Below are positions 55,099-64,000 of a stretch of 64,000 bases of DNA, in pieces. Position 1 is the first letter of the stretch; every line of letters starts with the position of its first letter. The notes under the pieces were generated by a model that saw only the letters and a program-made list of their open reading frames with translations, was not told where the DNA came from and did no database searches. The position numbers were made by a program, and so were the translations under genes. This DNA comes from Chryseobacterium salipaludis (lineage in GTDB: Bacteria; Bacteroidota; Bacteroidia; Flavobacteriales; Weeksellaceae): positions 1-64,000 of the forward strand of contig NZ_JALHKS010000001.1 in assembly GCF_022968825.1 (NCBI RefSeq), written 5' to 3'.

Positions 55099-55404
55099 AT
55101 GATAGAAATAATAAAAGAGTATATCTCCAAACGGATTGATCTTATCAAAATGGAGATCACCGAGAAAGTCACCCTGTCCGCAGGCGTGGTGCTTTTAGGT
55201 GTGCTGATTTCTATTGCCTTTCTGTTTTTTATCATATTATTAAACATCGGGCTGGGACTGCTGATTGGGTACTGGCTGGGTAATTATGCATATGGCATGC
55301 TGATCATGGCCGGGATTTATCTACTCATTATTGTAGTGCTGTTCCTGAGCCGAAAAGCGATCAAAGATTCTGTAGCCAATATGATCATTAAAAATTTAAA
55401 CTGA
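55099..55404 (+). CDS. Phage-holin-family / YqjE-like membrane protein
   Basis: This 101-residue protein has an N-terminal amphipathic helix (IKEYISKRIDLIKMEI) and two membrane helices (about 25-50 and 57-83) separated by a short turn, the form of the Actinobacteriophage-holin-III/YqjE group found in bacterial genomes without prophage. It lies between YtxH and an unknown gene, as such proteins often do near general stress loci. No lysis genes are near, so a true holin is unlikely. Confidence 0.8.
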   Translation: MIEIIKEYISKRIDLIKMEITEKVTLSAGVVLLGVLISIAFLFFIILLNIGLGLLIGYWLGNYAYGMLIMAGIYLLIIVVLFLSRKAIKDSVANMIIKNLN

Positions 55405-55409
55405 GAGAC

Positions 55410-55907
55410 ATGGGTGCAAAATACAACAGCCTCGAAGAATTACAGCGTAAAAAAGAACTGCTGAAAGCCGAAGTTTCGGATCTGCAGGATCTTTTAACCT
55501 TTAAAAAACCGAAGGAAAGCCTGAGCGCGATGACACACGGATTCACCGACCGGTTTATTGACGAAGTATCCGACGGCCACGGGGGCTTAAAAATGCATGT
55601 GAAAAAAAACCAGATAGTGAAGGACGTGAGCACTGGTATTAAAGACTCTGTGCTCAACCGAAATGCGATTTACGGAATGGCGAAAAGCGATACCGGATTT
55701 CATTTACTGGAGAATACACTAAAAATTGCTGCCGTTACCATGGTAGGCAATTACGCCAAGAAAAACATGAAATCGTCCAGCTGGAAGAAAAAAGCAGTGG
55801 GCCTGGCCGTAATATACCTGGCACCCATCGCACTTCGTTTCGTTCGTAAGAAACTGGAAGAATACCAGAAAACAAAAACAACCTCCAGCTTTGAACAGCT
55901 GATTTAA
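55410..55907 (+). CDS. Hypothetical protein, YtxH-group operon
   Basis: I do not recognise this 165-residue protein. An N-terminal coiled coil (LEELQRKKELLKAEVSDLQDLL core, about 7-28) is followed by a basic central part and a C-terminal hydrophobic stretch (KAVGLAVIYLAPIALRFV, about 128-145), then a charged tail. It begins 5 bases after the holin-like gene, so the two are one unit. A membrane-associated partner of the two neighbours is likely by layout only. Confidence 0.75.
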   Translation: MGAKYNSLEELQRKKELLKAEVSDLQDLLTFKKPKESLSAMTHGFTDRFIDEVSDGHGGLKMHVKKNQIVKDVSTGIKDSVLNRNAIYGMAKSDTGFHLLENTLKIAAVTMVGNYAKKNMKSSSWKKKAVGLAVIYLAPIALRFVRKKLEEYQKTKTTSSFEQLI

Positions 55908-55912
55908 GATAC

Positions 55913-55940
55913 AAGCCGGTTTTTGCCGGCTTATTTTTTT
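55913..55940 (+). terminator. Terminator overlapping a convergent stop codon
   Basis: AAGCCGG (55913-55919) pairs with CCGGCTT (55926-55932) around TTTTTG, followed by a T-run to 55940. The end of the stem covers the stop codon of the convergent methyltransferase gene (55931-55933). Confidence 0.75.
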
Positions 55941-56659
55941 GCAAAAATCTGTCCCAGGATAATACCGGCAGACATGGCTACGTTCAGGCTTTCAGTTTGC
56001 CGGGCGTTGCCAAATCGCGGAATGGTAATTTTCTGCGATAAGTTATTTTCGATTTCCTGGCGGATGCCGTTGCCTTCATTGCCCAGTACCAGAAAAAAAT
56101 CATCAGGAAATTCGTAGCTGAATAAGTTCTCGCCATCCATGTCGGTTCCAATGATCGGAATTTCGGTCTTCGCGAGCTCTTTTTCCAGGTCGCCGTACAC
56201 CATATTTATCCGCAAAAAGGAACCCATGCTGGCCTGGATGACTTTTGGATTATAATAGTCCACGGTATCCTGGCTACAAAGGATCTGATCGATTCCAAAC
56301 CAATCGGCCAGCCGGATAATGGTGCCCAGATTTCCCGGATCCTGAATGCCGTCGAGGACAAGTTGCGGTCCTTTGATCTTATATTTTTCCTCCTTCTTCA
56401 GTTCACAGACCGCGACTGAATCTTTCGGGTTTCGAAGAAAACTGATCTTGCGGAGTTCGTTTTCAGTAATGCTAATGACCTCAGCATCAAAACCTGAAAA
56501 CGTGTCGGGAGTCGTCGTGAAAATCTGACGGATGCGGTACGGTGACTGCGGGATCTCGCGGATGGTTTTATTCCCTTCAACCAAAAACAAATTGTATTTT
56601 TGTCTGAATTTTTTTTTATCCAGCGACTGTAAAGTTTTAATTATATGGGCCGTAAGCAT
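55931..56659 (-). CDS. TrmH/SpoU-family RNA 2'-O-methyltransferase
   Basis: This protein of 242 residues methylates ribose in rRNA or tRNA with SAM. It has an N-terminal substrate-binding domain (1-85; KKKFRQKYNLFLVEGNKTI core) and the C-terminal SPOUT knot with its motifs: LVLDGIQDPGNLGTIIRLADW, LVLGNEGNGIRQE and the last IPRFGNARQTESLNVAMSAGI (short cores DGIQDPGNLGTI, GNEGNGI, ESLNVAMSAGI). The exact RNA target is unknown. The start at 56659 overlaps the divergent tamL start by 15 bases, so each promoter must lie inside the other gene. Confidence 0.92.
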   Translation of the reverse strand: MLTAHIIKTLQSLDKKKFRQKYNLFLVEGNKTIREIPQSPYRIRQIFTTTPDTFSGFDAEVISITENELRKISFLRNPKDSVAVCELKKEEKYKIKGPQLVLDGIQDPGNLGTIIRLADWFGIDQILCSQDTVDYYNPKVIQASMGSFLRINMVYGDLEKELAKTEIPIIGTDMDGENLFSYEFPDDFFLVLGNEGNGIRQEIENNLSQKITIPRFGNARQTESLNVAMSAGIILGQIFAKK

Positions 56660-59212
56660 CTGTTGAAATATCGTCAAAATTATCATATATTTTTTTCTTC
56701 CGCAATGGTGCTTTTGCTGTTATATGCCTGCAGCACGACTCGAAAGGTTCCGGAAGGCGAATATCTGCTGACGAAAAACAATTTCCGGTATGAGGACGGT
56801 AAGTTATTTCAGGACGAAGTGCCCTCGCATGTGTTGCAGAAACCCAATCGCAAGCAATTGTTCCTGTTTCCTTTCGGACTTTGGTTTTATAATGCTACTG
56901 ATCCTAAATACGATTCCATCCTGGCGGAGTATATGACCTACCCGCGTGAAGTGCGTGACCAGAAATTACGGGATTCTTTATTTATTAAATACCGTCACCC
57001 GGAATATGTTGGCAAAAGCCTGCTGTTTGAGCGTTTCTTTCAAAATATCGGGCAGCCGCCGGTGATTCTGGAACAAGGCAAAACGGAACAAAGTGCAGAA
57101 TCTATCCGCAAATATTTTGTGTACCGCGGATATTGGGATGCGGATGTAAAATTCAACCATGATCTGGATTCTACTGCTAAGAAGGCGCAGGCAAACTACT
57201 TAATTACGCATAAGGATCCGACGTTTATCAGTGATTACTATTATGATATTTCGGATCCGCAGATTAAATCTGTCTATGAACAGGAATTAAACAAGTCGTT
57301 GGTGCGCGGTAAAAATGTACTCGATCAGGAAGTATTAGAAAAGGAAGTAAAGCGAATTGGTGATCTGATGAAGGATGCCGGCTATTATAAATTTAATGCT
57401 TCTAATGAAGAAATTTATTTTACTGCAGATACCTTGACCAGCCGTAAAAATGTGCCGCTGACAATGGAGATTCGCCGTGACAGCCTCGACACGCAGTACC
57501 GCAAAACAACCATCGGTGATATTAAAGTATACGTGCTGGAAAAACTGGCAGATTCGGTTGAAACTGAAAGGGATTCGCTGTTCGGCATTAATTTTTATAA
57601 ACTGGATGATCAGTATAAAACCAGAGCTTTATGGCGACCCATCATTTTAAGAACGGGTGATCTGTATCAGCAGAAAAATCTGGATCTCACCAAGCGGAAT
57701 ATCAGTTCGATGAACAATTTCAGCGTTATTAAATATGATGAAATCCTGCGGAAAACCAATGACAGTATCCTCGATGTCAGCTATTTCCTGGCACCACTTC
57801 CGAAATTTGATTTAAAAGTCGCTACCGATATTAACTATTCGCAAATCTTAAATTTTGGTATTTCGCCGTCGGTAGATTTCACGACCAGAAATGTTTTTGG
57901 CGGTGCAGAAAACCTAACCACAAGTGTTTCAGGAATTTTTGGTTCGGTTGTTAATTCTAAAAATACCGATAAGCGCAGCCTGGCGTATGAGATTTCTGCG
58001 CAGACCTCTTTAAATGTTCCGCGTCTGATGCTGCCTTTTAAAACCTGGCGACTGATTCCCAAGCGATACTCTCCTACTTCGTCGGTGAACTTGGGAGCCA
58101 GCGTTCAGAATAATATCGGACTGGGCAGAATCGGTTTTAACGGAAGCCTGAACTATTTTGCGAACGCTAACGATATCGTTTCTCACCGTTTGTCTTTATT
58201 TAATACGCAGTTGAGTTTAACCAGAAATAAAGATCGTTATTATGACTTTTTTCCACGCGATCAGGAGGTGCGCGATGCAACCTTTGAGCTGTATTCACCA
58301 GCATTGTATCAGGATTTTAAAAATGGGTTAATTACGTCTGACGAGTTTTCTTCACTCATCGTGAACGACGGAACCTTTCAAAATAGTCTGGATGCAGATC
58401 AGCTGAATCTTTTCAACACCTTCCGGCAGTCATTAATTAATAAAGACCGGCAGACGCAGAATGTGCTTATATCCTCATTCATCTATAATTATATTTATAA
58501 TGAAATTGGTAAAAAAGACCGGCCAAATCCTTTTTATTTCAACGGTAAAGTTGAGGTTGCCGGAAACGTCTTTGGACTGTTGACTGACAGCCAAAAGCAG
58601 GACGGTGTTATCGCAGAACCGACGAAGAAAATCTTTAATATTCCCTACTCGCAGTTCGTTAAATTCGATGTTGATGTGAGAAAGTATTTTACTTTTTTTA
58701 ACGAGAAACACACACTGGCGTTGCGTCAGTTCATTGGGGTCGGTATTCCGTATGGGAACTCAACGACCATGCCTTTTATCCGGTCTTATTTTAATGGTGG
58801 TTCCAATGACATCCGTGCCTGGCGCGTCTTTGGCGGTTTGGGTCCGGCAGACTCACAACTCGATGAAAAGGTACGTTCTTATATTATGGACAACGTAAAA
58901 CTGACGACCAACGTGGAATACCGCATGCCGTTCAATGATATGTTCGAAGGTGCAGCATTTGTAGATGCCGGTAATATCTGGAGCCTGCGCGATAATGGTT
59001 TCGGCGATGCCTTTAAGTTTAACAAATTCATCAAACAGATGGGCGTAGGAACCGGTGTTGGCGTACGGATTAATGTAGCGTATATCACGTTGCGGCTGGA
59101 TGCAGCCTACAAGGTTTATGACCCGAATAAACCCATAGGCGACCGCTGGGTGATCAGCAAATGGCAACCGCTGAAGCCAACGCTGAATTTTGCTTTTGGC
59201 TATCCATTCTAA
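56645..59212 (+). CDS. tamL: TamL-type BamA/TamA outer-membrane lipoprotein
   Basis: This 855-residue protein has a signal with a lipobox (LLLYAC, about C28), POTRA-like domains (about 110-370; SAESIRKYFVYRGYWDADV, VLEKEVKRIGDLMKDAGYY cores) and a C-terminal 16-strand Omp85 barrel (about 390-855) with the conserved loop motif SNDIRAWRVF and a final aromatic strand (FAFGYPF). A lipidated TamA relative is a known Bacteroidota form, TamL, that works with TamB in envelope assembly. TamB is not adjacent. The ATG at 56645 is needed for a full signal sequence. Confidence 0.9.
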   Translation: MGRKHLLKYRQNYHIFFSSAMVLLLLYACSTTRKVPEGEYLLTKNNFRYEDGKLFQDEVPSHVLQKPNRKQLFLFPFGLWFYNATDPKYDSILAEYMTYPREVRDQKLRDSLFIKYRHPEYVGKSLLFERFFQNIGQPPVILEQGKTEQSAESIRKYFVYRGYWDADVKFNHDLDSTAKKAQANYLITHKDPTFISDYYYDISDPQIKSVYEQELNKSLVRGKNVLDQEVLEKEVKRIGDLMKDAGYYKFNASNEEIYFTADTLTSRKNVPLTMEIRRDSLDTQYRKTTIGDIKVYVLEKLADSVETERDSLFGINFYKLDDQYKTRALWRPIILRTGDLYQQKNLDLTKRNISSMNNFSVIKYDEILRKTNDSILDVSYFLAPLPKFDLKVATDINYSQILNFGISPSVDFTTRNVFGGAENLTTSVSGIFGSVVNSKNTDKRSLAYEISAQTSLNVPRLMLPFKTWRLIPKRYSPTSSVNLGASVQNNIGLGRIGFNGSLNYFANANDIVSHRLSLFNTQLSLTRNKDRYYDFFPRDQEVRDATFELYSPALYQDFKNGLITSDEFSSLIVNDGTFQNSLDADQLNLFNTFRQSLINKDRQTQNVLISSFIYNYIYNEIGKKDRPNPFYFNGKVEVAGNVFGLLTDSQKQDGVIAEPTKKIFNIPYSQFVKFDVDVRKYFTFFNEKHTLALRQFIGVGIPYGNSTTMPFIRSYFNGGSNDIRAWRVFGGLGPADSQLDEKVRSYIMDNVKLTTNVEYRMPFNDMFEGAAFVDAGNIWSLRDNGFGDAFKFNKFIKQMGVGTGVGVRINVAYITLRLDAAYKVYDPNKPIGDRWVISKWQPLKPTLNFAFGYPF

Positions 59213-59220
59213 AAAATAAA

Positions 59221-59246
59221 AATGCCTGTTCTTGCGGACAGGCATT
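59221..59246. terminator. Bidirectional terminator
   Basis: AATGCCTGT (59221-59229) pairs with ACAGGCATT (59238-59246) around an 8-base loop. The leftward side has a good T-rich tail for the parC transcript. Confidence 0.65.
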
Positions 59247-59261
59247 AATTGTATGTACTTC

Positions 59262-61868
59262 TTACTCCTCGGTGAAAAGATCGCCGATGGTTCCTTCTTC
59301 CGGAAAATCGCCCTCTTTCACATCTTCATCAATAAAGCTGATGTGACCGTCGGTTGTTTCTACCGTGTCAAAACCTTCATGGTCTTCCTCGGGTTCCGGC
59401 ACGTGAATAATAATATTTTTCACTTTTTCTTTTATAAACTGATTTCCGATGGCTTTAATTCCTTTGACGGAGATAAAATCATCAATCGAAATCATTTCCG
59501 GCTCGCGCTCGCCTTTTTTATCCTTCGGGAAAATGATTTCGGCCGTGGCATTGTTTGCCACAATAATTCTTTCCACGAATGATTTCGGGTGATCCGAGGG
59601 CATGAACTGCTGCACATCGGTTTTATTATCGAGCAGGAAACGCTTGATAAAATAAATCTGCTTTTCACCGTCATAATAAATACAGGTAATCGGTTGGGCC
59701 GGGCGCCACTTTTCAAGCACCAGATAATCGCTATCGAACCGGTTCCCAAGATCAAAATTCGTCAGCCGGGCTTCACCCTGCGCATTAATCAGCAGTATTT
59801 TATCATCACCCTTAAAAGTGCCGAGCAATTCCCCGCGGCCGTCTGCATTGAGGCGACGCACGGTATCATCAAACCAAATCTTACGTGGCGCTAAGGTAGA
59901 AAGACCTTCTTCCTTCAGGTCCACCTTTTTCACCATGAACTTCGTCACGAGATTTCCGCGAACATCACGGCCTTTAATTCCTAGTTCGGAAAAATCGACA
60001 TCTATTCTGTTTTTTCTGACACGTGCATTGGGTTTCAGGAGTACCGCTACCTTTTCTGCTTCACCATTAGGATTGGCCGAGAAATAGAGCATTTCCGAGC
60101 CTTTCTTGTCTGAAGCCAGTTTATACTCTGTGTTTCGGGTGACAGCCGTTACCGAGAAGCGCTTCATATACGTAGGGCCGTCTTTACCTTCACGATAAAT
60201 CATATTGTACACCGTACGCTTGTCATTCTTTTTCCAGACGGCGACATGCTCAATATTCTTTCCGATAAATGTTTTGGCTTCCACCTTAACCACACGCATG
60301 GTACCATCTTTCTGGAAGGTAATAATGTCGTCAATATCGGAACAGTCAAACAGATATTCGTCTTTTTTCAGGGAAGTACCAATGAAACCTTCCTCCCGAT
60401 TCACATAGAACTTTTCATTTGCAACCGCTACTTTTGCCGCGTCGATAGTATCAAACACGCGCAGTTCCGTACGTCTTTCCTTGCCTTTGCCGTATTTCTT
60501 TTTAATGCCGGTATAATAATCAATGGCATACGCGGTCAGGTGTGCCAAATGATGTTTTACCTCTTCAATTTTACCTTCCAGCGCCAGGATATTAGCTTTA
60601 AATTTATCCAGATCAAAACGGGAAATACGCTTAATACGAATTTCGGTCAGTTTCAAAATATCTTCTTGGGTCACAGCACGCAACAAGTGGCCGGTGTGCG
60701 GTTTCAATCCTTCTGCAATGGTTTTCAATACCTCCTCCCATGATTTCACTTCTTCAATATCGTGGTAGATCCGGTTTTCGATGAAGATACGCTCCAAAGA
60801 AGAGAAATGCCAGTTTTCCTGCAGTTCGTTTAATTCTATTTCCAGCTCTTTCTGCAACAACGAAACGGTGTGATCTGTGTTGCGGCGCAGAATTTCAGAC
60901 ACCGTCAGGAACATTGGTTTATCACCGACAATAACGCAGGCGTTCGGTGAAATAGAAATCTCACAATCGGTGAACGCATACAATGCATCAATTGTCTTAT
61001 CCGGCGAAACTTCATTGGTCAGATAAATATTTATCTCAACGGTATCCGAAGTATTATCCTCAATTTTCTTGATTTTAATCTTTCCTTTTTCGTTGGCCTT
61101 GATAATCGAATCAATGAGATCGCTGGTATTTTTACCGTACGGCAGTTCCGTGATACATAGCGTATTTTTATCTTTTTGGATGATGCGCGCCCGCGCTCTG
61201 ATTTTCCCGCCGCGTTCGCCGTCGTTGTAATTGGACACATCCAGCAGTCCTGCGGTGAGGAAATCGGGATACAGCTGAAACTTGCGCCCTTTCAGGTACA
61301 GGACCGAAGCATCAATCAGTTCATTAAAGTTGTGCGGCATAATCTTCGTGGAAAGCCCCACACCGATTCCTTCCACACCCTGTGCTAAAAGCAGCGGAAA
61401 TTTTACCGGCAGATCCACCGGCTCATTGTTCCGGCCATCATATGATTTTGCCCAATGGGTGGTTTTTGGATTAAAGACCACCTCTAATGCAAAGGGTGTA
61501 AGCCGCGCTTCAATGTATCGCGGAGCTGCCGCTGCATCGCCTGTATAAATATTCCCCCAGTTTCCCTGGGTATCAATGAGCAGTTCTTTCTGACCGATTT
61601 GCACCATGGCATCGGTGATGGAAGCGTCACCGTGCGGGTGATACTTCATCGTATTTCCTACCAGGTTGGCGACTTTGTTATAGCGCCCGTCTTCCAGTTC
61701 GCGCATTGAGTGCATAATCCGTCGCTGCACGGGTTTGAAACCGTCAAACACCGAAGGAATGGCCCGGTCCAGAATTACGTAGGAGGCATAATCCAGAAAC
61801 CAGTCTTTATAAAGCCCGCTGACTTTCTTCAGCGATTCTTCATGGTTGTTGTGTATATTTTCTTGCAT
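59262..61868 (-). CDS. parC: Topoisomerase IV subunit A (ParC/GyrA family)
   Basis: This 868-residue protein is the DNA cleavage subunit of a type IIA topoisomerase. Residues 1-480 hold the breakage-reunion domain with GNTMKYHPHGD and the catalytic Tyr118 in APRYIEARL. The C-terminal part has beta-propeller-like repeats (from about 500) but no clear GyrA box (QRRGGKG), which speaks for topoisomerase IV and not gyrase. It starts directly next to the stop codon of a 58-codon gene, in an operon with parE. An acidic tail ends the protein. Confidence 0.92.
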   Translation of the reverse strand: MQENIHNNHEESLKKVSGLYKDWFLDYASYVILDRAIPSVFDGFKPVQRRIMHSMRELEDGRYNKVANLVGNTMKYHPHGDASITDAMVQIGQKELLIDTQGNWGNIYTGDAAAAPRYIEARLTPFALEVVFNPKTTHWAKSYDGRNNEPVDLPVKFPLLLAQGVEGIGVGLSTKIMPHNFNELIDASVLYLKGRKFQLYPDFLTAGLLDVSNYNDGERGGKIRARARIIQKDKNTLCITELPYGKNTSDLIDSIIKANEKGKIKIKKIEDNTSDTVEINIYLTNEVSPDKTIDALYAFTDCEISISPNACVIVGDKPMFLTVSEILRRNTDHTVSLLQKELEIELNELQENWHFSSLERIFIENRIYHDIEEVKSWEEVLKTIAEGLKPHTGHLLRAVTQEDILKLTEIRIKRISRFDLDKFKANILALEGKIEEVKHHLAHLTAYAIDYYTGIKKKYGKGKERRTELRVFDTIDAAKVAVANEKFYVNREEGFIGTSLKKDEYLFDCSDIDDIITFQKDGTMRVVKVEAKTFIGKNIEHVAVWKKNDKRTVYNMIYREGKDGPTYMKRFSVTAVTRNTEYKLASDKKGSEMLYFSANPNGEAEKVAVLLKPNARVRKNRIDVDFSELGIKGRDVRGNLVTKFMVKKVDLKEEGLSTLAPRKIWFDDTVRRLNADGRGELLGTFKGDDKILLINAQGEARLTNFDLGNRFDSDYLVLEKWRPAQPITCIYYDGEKQIYFIKRFLLDNKTDVQQFMPSDHPKSFVERIIVANNATAEIIFPKDKKGEREPEMISIDDFISVKGIKAIGNQFIKEKVKNIIIHVPEPEEDHEGFDTVETTDGHISFIDEDVKEGDFPEEGTIGDLFTEE

Positions 61869-62045
61869 TTAATTTATTCTCTCTAAAACAGCACGATTAC
61901 CATCCACCACCTGCTGGAGTGAATTTTTCAGTTCTGCTCTTTCCTTCGCGCTGAGGTAGGAAATGTCATAGCGCAGAATGACGTTCTTATTATTACGATT
62001 GGTTACGGTTACATACAGCCGCTTCATAACCAGCAGGTTCATCAT
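61869..62045 (-). CDS. Small conserved-looking protein between parE and parC (58 residues)
   Basis: A 58-residue frame fills the gap between the 100-codon gene and parC exactly: its ATG-ATG begins 3 bases after the upstream stop (62049) and its TAA touches the parC ATG with no spacer. The protein is basic at the start (LLVMKRLYVTVTNRNNK), then has a beta-strand (NVILRYDISYL) and an amphipathic helix (SAKERAELKNSLQQVVDG). No membrane segment is present. I do not know a family. The tight packing supports real translation and coupling to parC. MKRLYV (start 62027) is an alternative start. Confidence 0.7.
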   Translation of the reverse strand: MMNLLVMKRLYVTVTNRNNKNVILRYDISYLSAKERAELKNSLQQVVDGNRAVLERIN

Positions 62046-62048
62046 ATC

Positions 62049-62351
62049 TTAACGAATGAGCTTGTACTTTGGAAACTCATCGGCATTTGCTCTCCCAAGC
62101 AAGCCGGTAAGACAACGGTTGCGGAAATGAATGGCTTCACCCTCACTGTCATAATCAAAAATCTGCCGGCCGCGAAGAAAGAAAATCACAGCAAACACCG
62201 CCGGAATGCCCACCAATAAGTAGTCATGCGACATATAGTTATAATGCCGGGTTTCCAGCAGATACAATCCAACACCGCCTATCAGAAAAAGCAAAACTGC
62301 GATTCCGTACATGATAAAATACGGTGTCCGCTTTTTATTATTAAGTTTCAT
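62049..62351 (-). CDS. Small membrane protein between parE and parC
   Basis: This 100-residue protein has two membrane helices (about 12-31 and 43-60), a polar turn between them and a soluble tail with FDYDSEGEAIHFRNR. The tail resembles small PH-like modules but is too short to assign. It starts 16 bases after parE and is followed after 3 bases by the 58-codon gene. Function is unknown; the link to topoisomerase IV is only operon membership. Confidence 0.75.
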   Translation of the reverse strand: MKLNNKKRTPYFIMYGIAVLLFLIGGVGLYLLETRHYNYMSHDYLLVGIPAVFAVIFFLRGRQIFDYDSEGEAIHFRNRCLTGLLGRANADEFPKYKLIR

Positions 62352-62367
62352 CTGTGTTTTGAATTAA

Positions 62368-64000
62368 CTAAGATACCGGTTCCGGAACTGCTTCTTTCTT
62401 TTCAATATCAGGATCTTCCACCACCAGGTTTTGCAGAATAAAATTCTGGCGGTCCGGTGTATTTTTGCCCATATAAAATTCAAGCAACTGCTCTGTGGTC
62501 TGGTCCTTCCCTACCACGACAGGTTCCAGACGGATATCTTTGCCGATAAAGTGCTTAAACTCATCGGGCGAAATTTCACCTAATCCCTTAAAACGGGTAA
62601 TCTCCGGGTTCTTGCCAAGTTCTTTTAAAGCTTTTACTCTTTCCGCTTCGGAATAGCAATAGCGCGTTTCCTTTTTGTTTCTCACGCGGAACAAAGGCGT
62701 CTGCAGAATATATAAATGTCCGTTCTTAATCAGGTCAGGAAAGAACTGCAGAAAGAAGGTAATCATCAGCAGACGAATGTGCATACCATCAACGTCGGCA
62801 TCCGTGGCAATAATCACATGATTGTACCGCAGGTCTTCCAGGGAATTTTCAATATTTAGCGCAGCCTGCAAGAGGTTGAACTCTTCATTTTCATATACTA
62901 CCCGCTTGGTAAGTCCGTAGCAATTCAAAGGTTTTCCCTTGAGCGAAAAAACGGCCTGCGTTTCCACATCACGTGATTTGGTAATACTCCCGGAAGCTGA
63001 ATCCCCTTCCGTAATGAAGATCATCGTTTCTCCTTTGCGTGCTGCCTTCTGGTCATTATAATGCTGGCGGCAATCACGAAGCTTTTTGTTGTGAAGCGAA
63101 ACTTTCTTCGCGCGTTCACGTGCCAGTTTCTGGATGCCCGACAGTTCCTTGCGCTCTCTTTCGGAAATAATAATTTTACGGTTAATCGCTTCGGCAATTT
63201 CCTGATTTTTATGAAGGAAGTTATCCAGTTTGTTTTTCAGGAAGTTGGTCACGAAAGTCCGCACCGTCTCTTTACCCGGTTCCATTTCGTTGGAGCCCAG
63301 CTTGGTTTTGGTCTGTGATTCAAAAACCGGTTCGATGACCTTGATAGAAATCGCCGCTATGATCGATTTGCGAACATCAGACGCATCAAAGTTTTTATTA
63401 TAAAACTCACGGATGGTTTTCACATACGCTTCGCGGAAGGCATTCAGGTGCGTACCGCCCTGCGTGGTGTTTTGACCGTTGACAAAGGAGAAATAGGTTT
63501 CAGACTGAGATTTGTCCGAATGGGTGATGGCCACTTCAATATCCTCATCCTGCAAATGAATAATCGGATAGAGAATGTCCCCTTCAATCTCTTCCTGCAG
63601 CAGATTACGCAGGCCGTTTTCGGAAAAGTAAGTTTCGCCGTTAAAAACTATTTTCAAACCCGGATTCAGGTAGCAATAGTTTTTCAGCATCTTCTCAATA
63701 TATTCTTTTCGGAACTTGAAGTGCGTAAAAATGCTATTGTCCGGCTCGAAAGTAATTTCGGTTCCGTTTCTTTCTGTGGTATCTGCTTCGCGCTGATTTT
63801 TAGTAATGAGTCCTTTGGAAAACTCCGCTACTTTGGTACGTCCGTCGCGTACGGATTTCACGCGGAAATAATCCGACAGGGCATTCACGGCCTTGGTTCC
63901 GACCCCGTTCAAACCTACGGACTTTTTAAAAGCCTTGGAGTCATATTTACCACCGGTATTCATTTTGGATACGGCATCCACCACTTTCCCCAGCGGAATT
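62368..64000 (-). CDS. parE: Topoisomerase IV subunit B (ParE/GyrB family), N-terminus beyond the window
   Basis: The gene runs off the right edge; the visible part is 543 codons and starts inside the ATPase domain, within the RGIP-type segment ([20 protein letters not shown] core). Seen are [15 protein letters not shown] from the ATP lid, [10 protein letters not shown], the TOPRIM residues [11 protein letters not shown] and the metal-binding [10 protein letters not shown]. There is no long GyrB insertion after TOPRIM. It is the first gene of the four-gene parE-orf-orf-parC operon as far as seen. Confidence 0.93.
   Translation of the reverse strand, partial: IPLGKVVDAVSKMNTGGKYDSKAFKKSVGLNGVGTKAVNALSDYFRVKSVRDGRTKVAEFSKGLITKNQREADTTERNGTEITFEPDNSIFTHFKFRKEYIEKMLKNYCYLNPGLKIVFNGETYFSENGLRNLLQEEIEGDILYPIIHLQDEDIEVAITHSDKSQSETYFSFVNGQNTTQGGTHLNAFREAYVKTIREFYNKNFDASDVRKSIIAAISIKVIEPVFESQTKTKLGSNEMEPGKETVRTFVTNFLKNKLDNFLHKNQEIAEAINRKIIISERERKELSGIQKLARERAKKVSLHNKKLRDCRQHYNDQKAARKGETMIFITEGDSASGSITKSRDVETQAVFSLKGKPLNCYGLTKRVVYENEEFNLLQAALNIENSLEDLRYNHVIIATDADVDGMHIRLLMITFFLQFFPDLIKNGHLYILQTPLFRVRNKKETRYCYSEAERVKALKELGKNPEITRFKGLGEISPDEFKHFIGKDIRLEPVVVGKDQTTEQLLEFYMGKNTPDRQNFILQNLVVEDPDIEKKEAVPEPVS

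Noticed and set aside
55099-55404. Holin-family gene as a prophage remnant
   Set aside because: No other phage genes, attachment sites or composition change are nearby; the family is common in chromosomes.

Overview
The window looks like chromosomal DNA of a Bacteroidota bacterium, most likely Flavobacteriales of the Weeksellaceae/Chryseobacterium type. The grounds are: many promoters of the Bacteroidota form (-33 TTTG, -7 TAnnTTTG), few Shine-Dalgarno sites, a PorQ type IX secretion component, a TamL-type lipoprotein, a SusC-like TonB receptor with an N-terminal carboxypeptidase-regulatory-like domain, a DUF2723 protein, a fused branched-chain E1 dehydrogenase, and a cysteine-synthase-like plus alpha-oxoamine-synthase pair that resembles sulfonolipid (capnine) genes. 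This is inferred from protein content; no rRNA is present. I saw no tRNA, rRNA, CRISPR array, insertion sequence or prophage. Only the first 506 bases form a gene-free stretch longer than 300 bases.

Layout. 1-2.6 kb: a leftward promoter aimed at the left edge, then a leftward operon of membrane protein, histidine kinase and NarL-type response regulator. 2.8-8.2 kb: rightward genes for a YggS PLP protein, a sigma-54 activator without a Fis domain, a DJ-1/PfpI protein behind a good sigma-54 promoter match, an unknown protein, a DUF72 protein and a MATE exporter. 8.3-14.5 kb: a leftward TetR-TolC-adaptor-RND efflux operon. 14.6-20.9 kb: the most unusual region, a curli-type amyloid locus. It holds a major curlin with twelve 22-residue repeats, a minor curlin-like protein, a CsgE with an extra N-terminal domain, CsgF, a CsgG carrying an extra C-terminal beta-barrel, and an uncharacterised propeller lipoprotein. 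It faces a CsgD-like LuxR regulator whose receiver domain has lost the phospho-acceptor aspartate.

21-32 kb: DnaE with a built-in DEDDh exonuclease, fused 2-oxo acid dehydrogenase E1, a cation antiporter, LigA and HolB. 32.5-44 kb: cell-envelope genes (outer-membrane protein, LptC, AnmK, acetyltransferase-amidohydrolase fusion, TonB receptor, KdsA, DUF2723 protein). 44-47.3 kb: the candidate capnine pair, Rnk, and a possible 25-residue peptide gene with its own sigma-54-like promoter and terminator. 47.3-54.5 kb: AtpC/AtpD, RibF, YjbR, an NAD(P)-binding protein, Frr, PyrH, PorQ and Cmk. 54.6-64 kb: a YtxH/holin-like stress-type group, an RNA methyltransferase, TamL, and a topoisomerase IV cluster in which two small genes (100 and 58 codons) lie between parE and parC.

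The strongest candidates for something new are the remodelled curli machine (CsgE and CsgG fusions, the extra lipoprotein and the pseudo-receiver regulator), the sigma-54 sites beside an activator without a DNA-binding domain, and the short genes between parE and parC.
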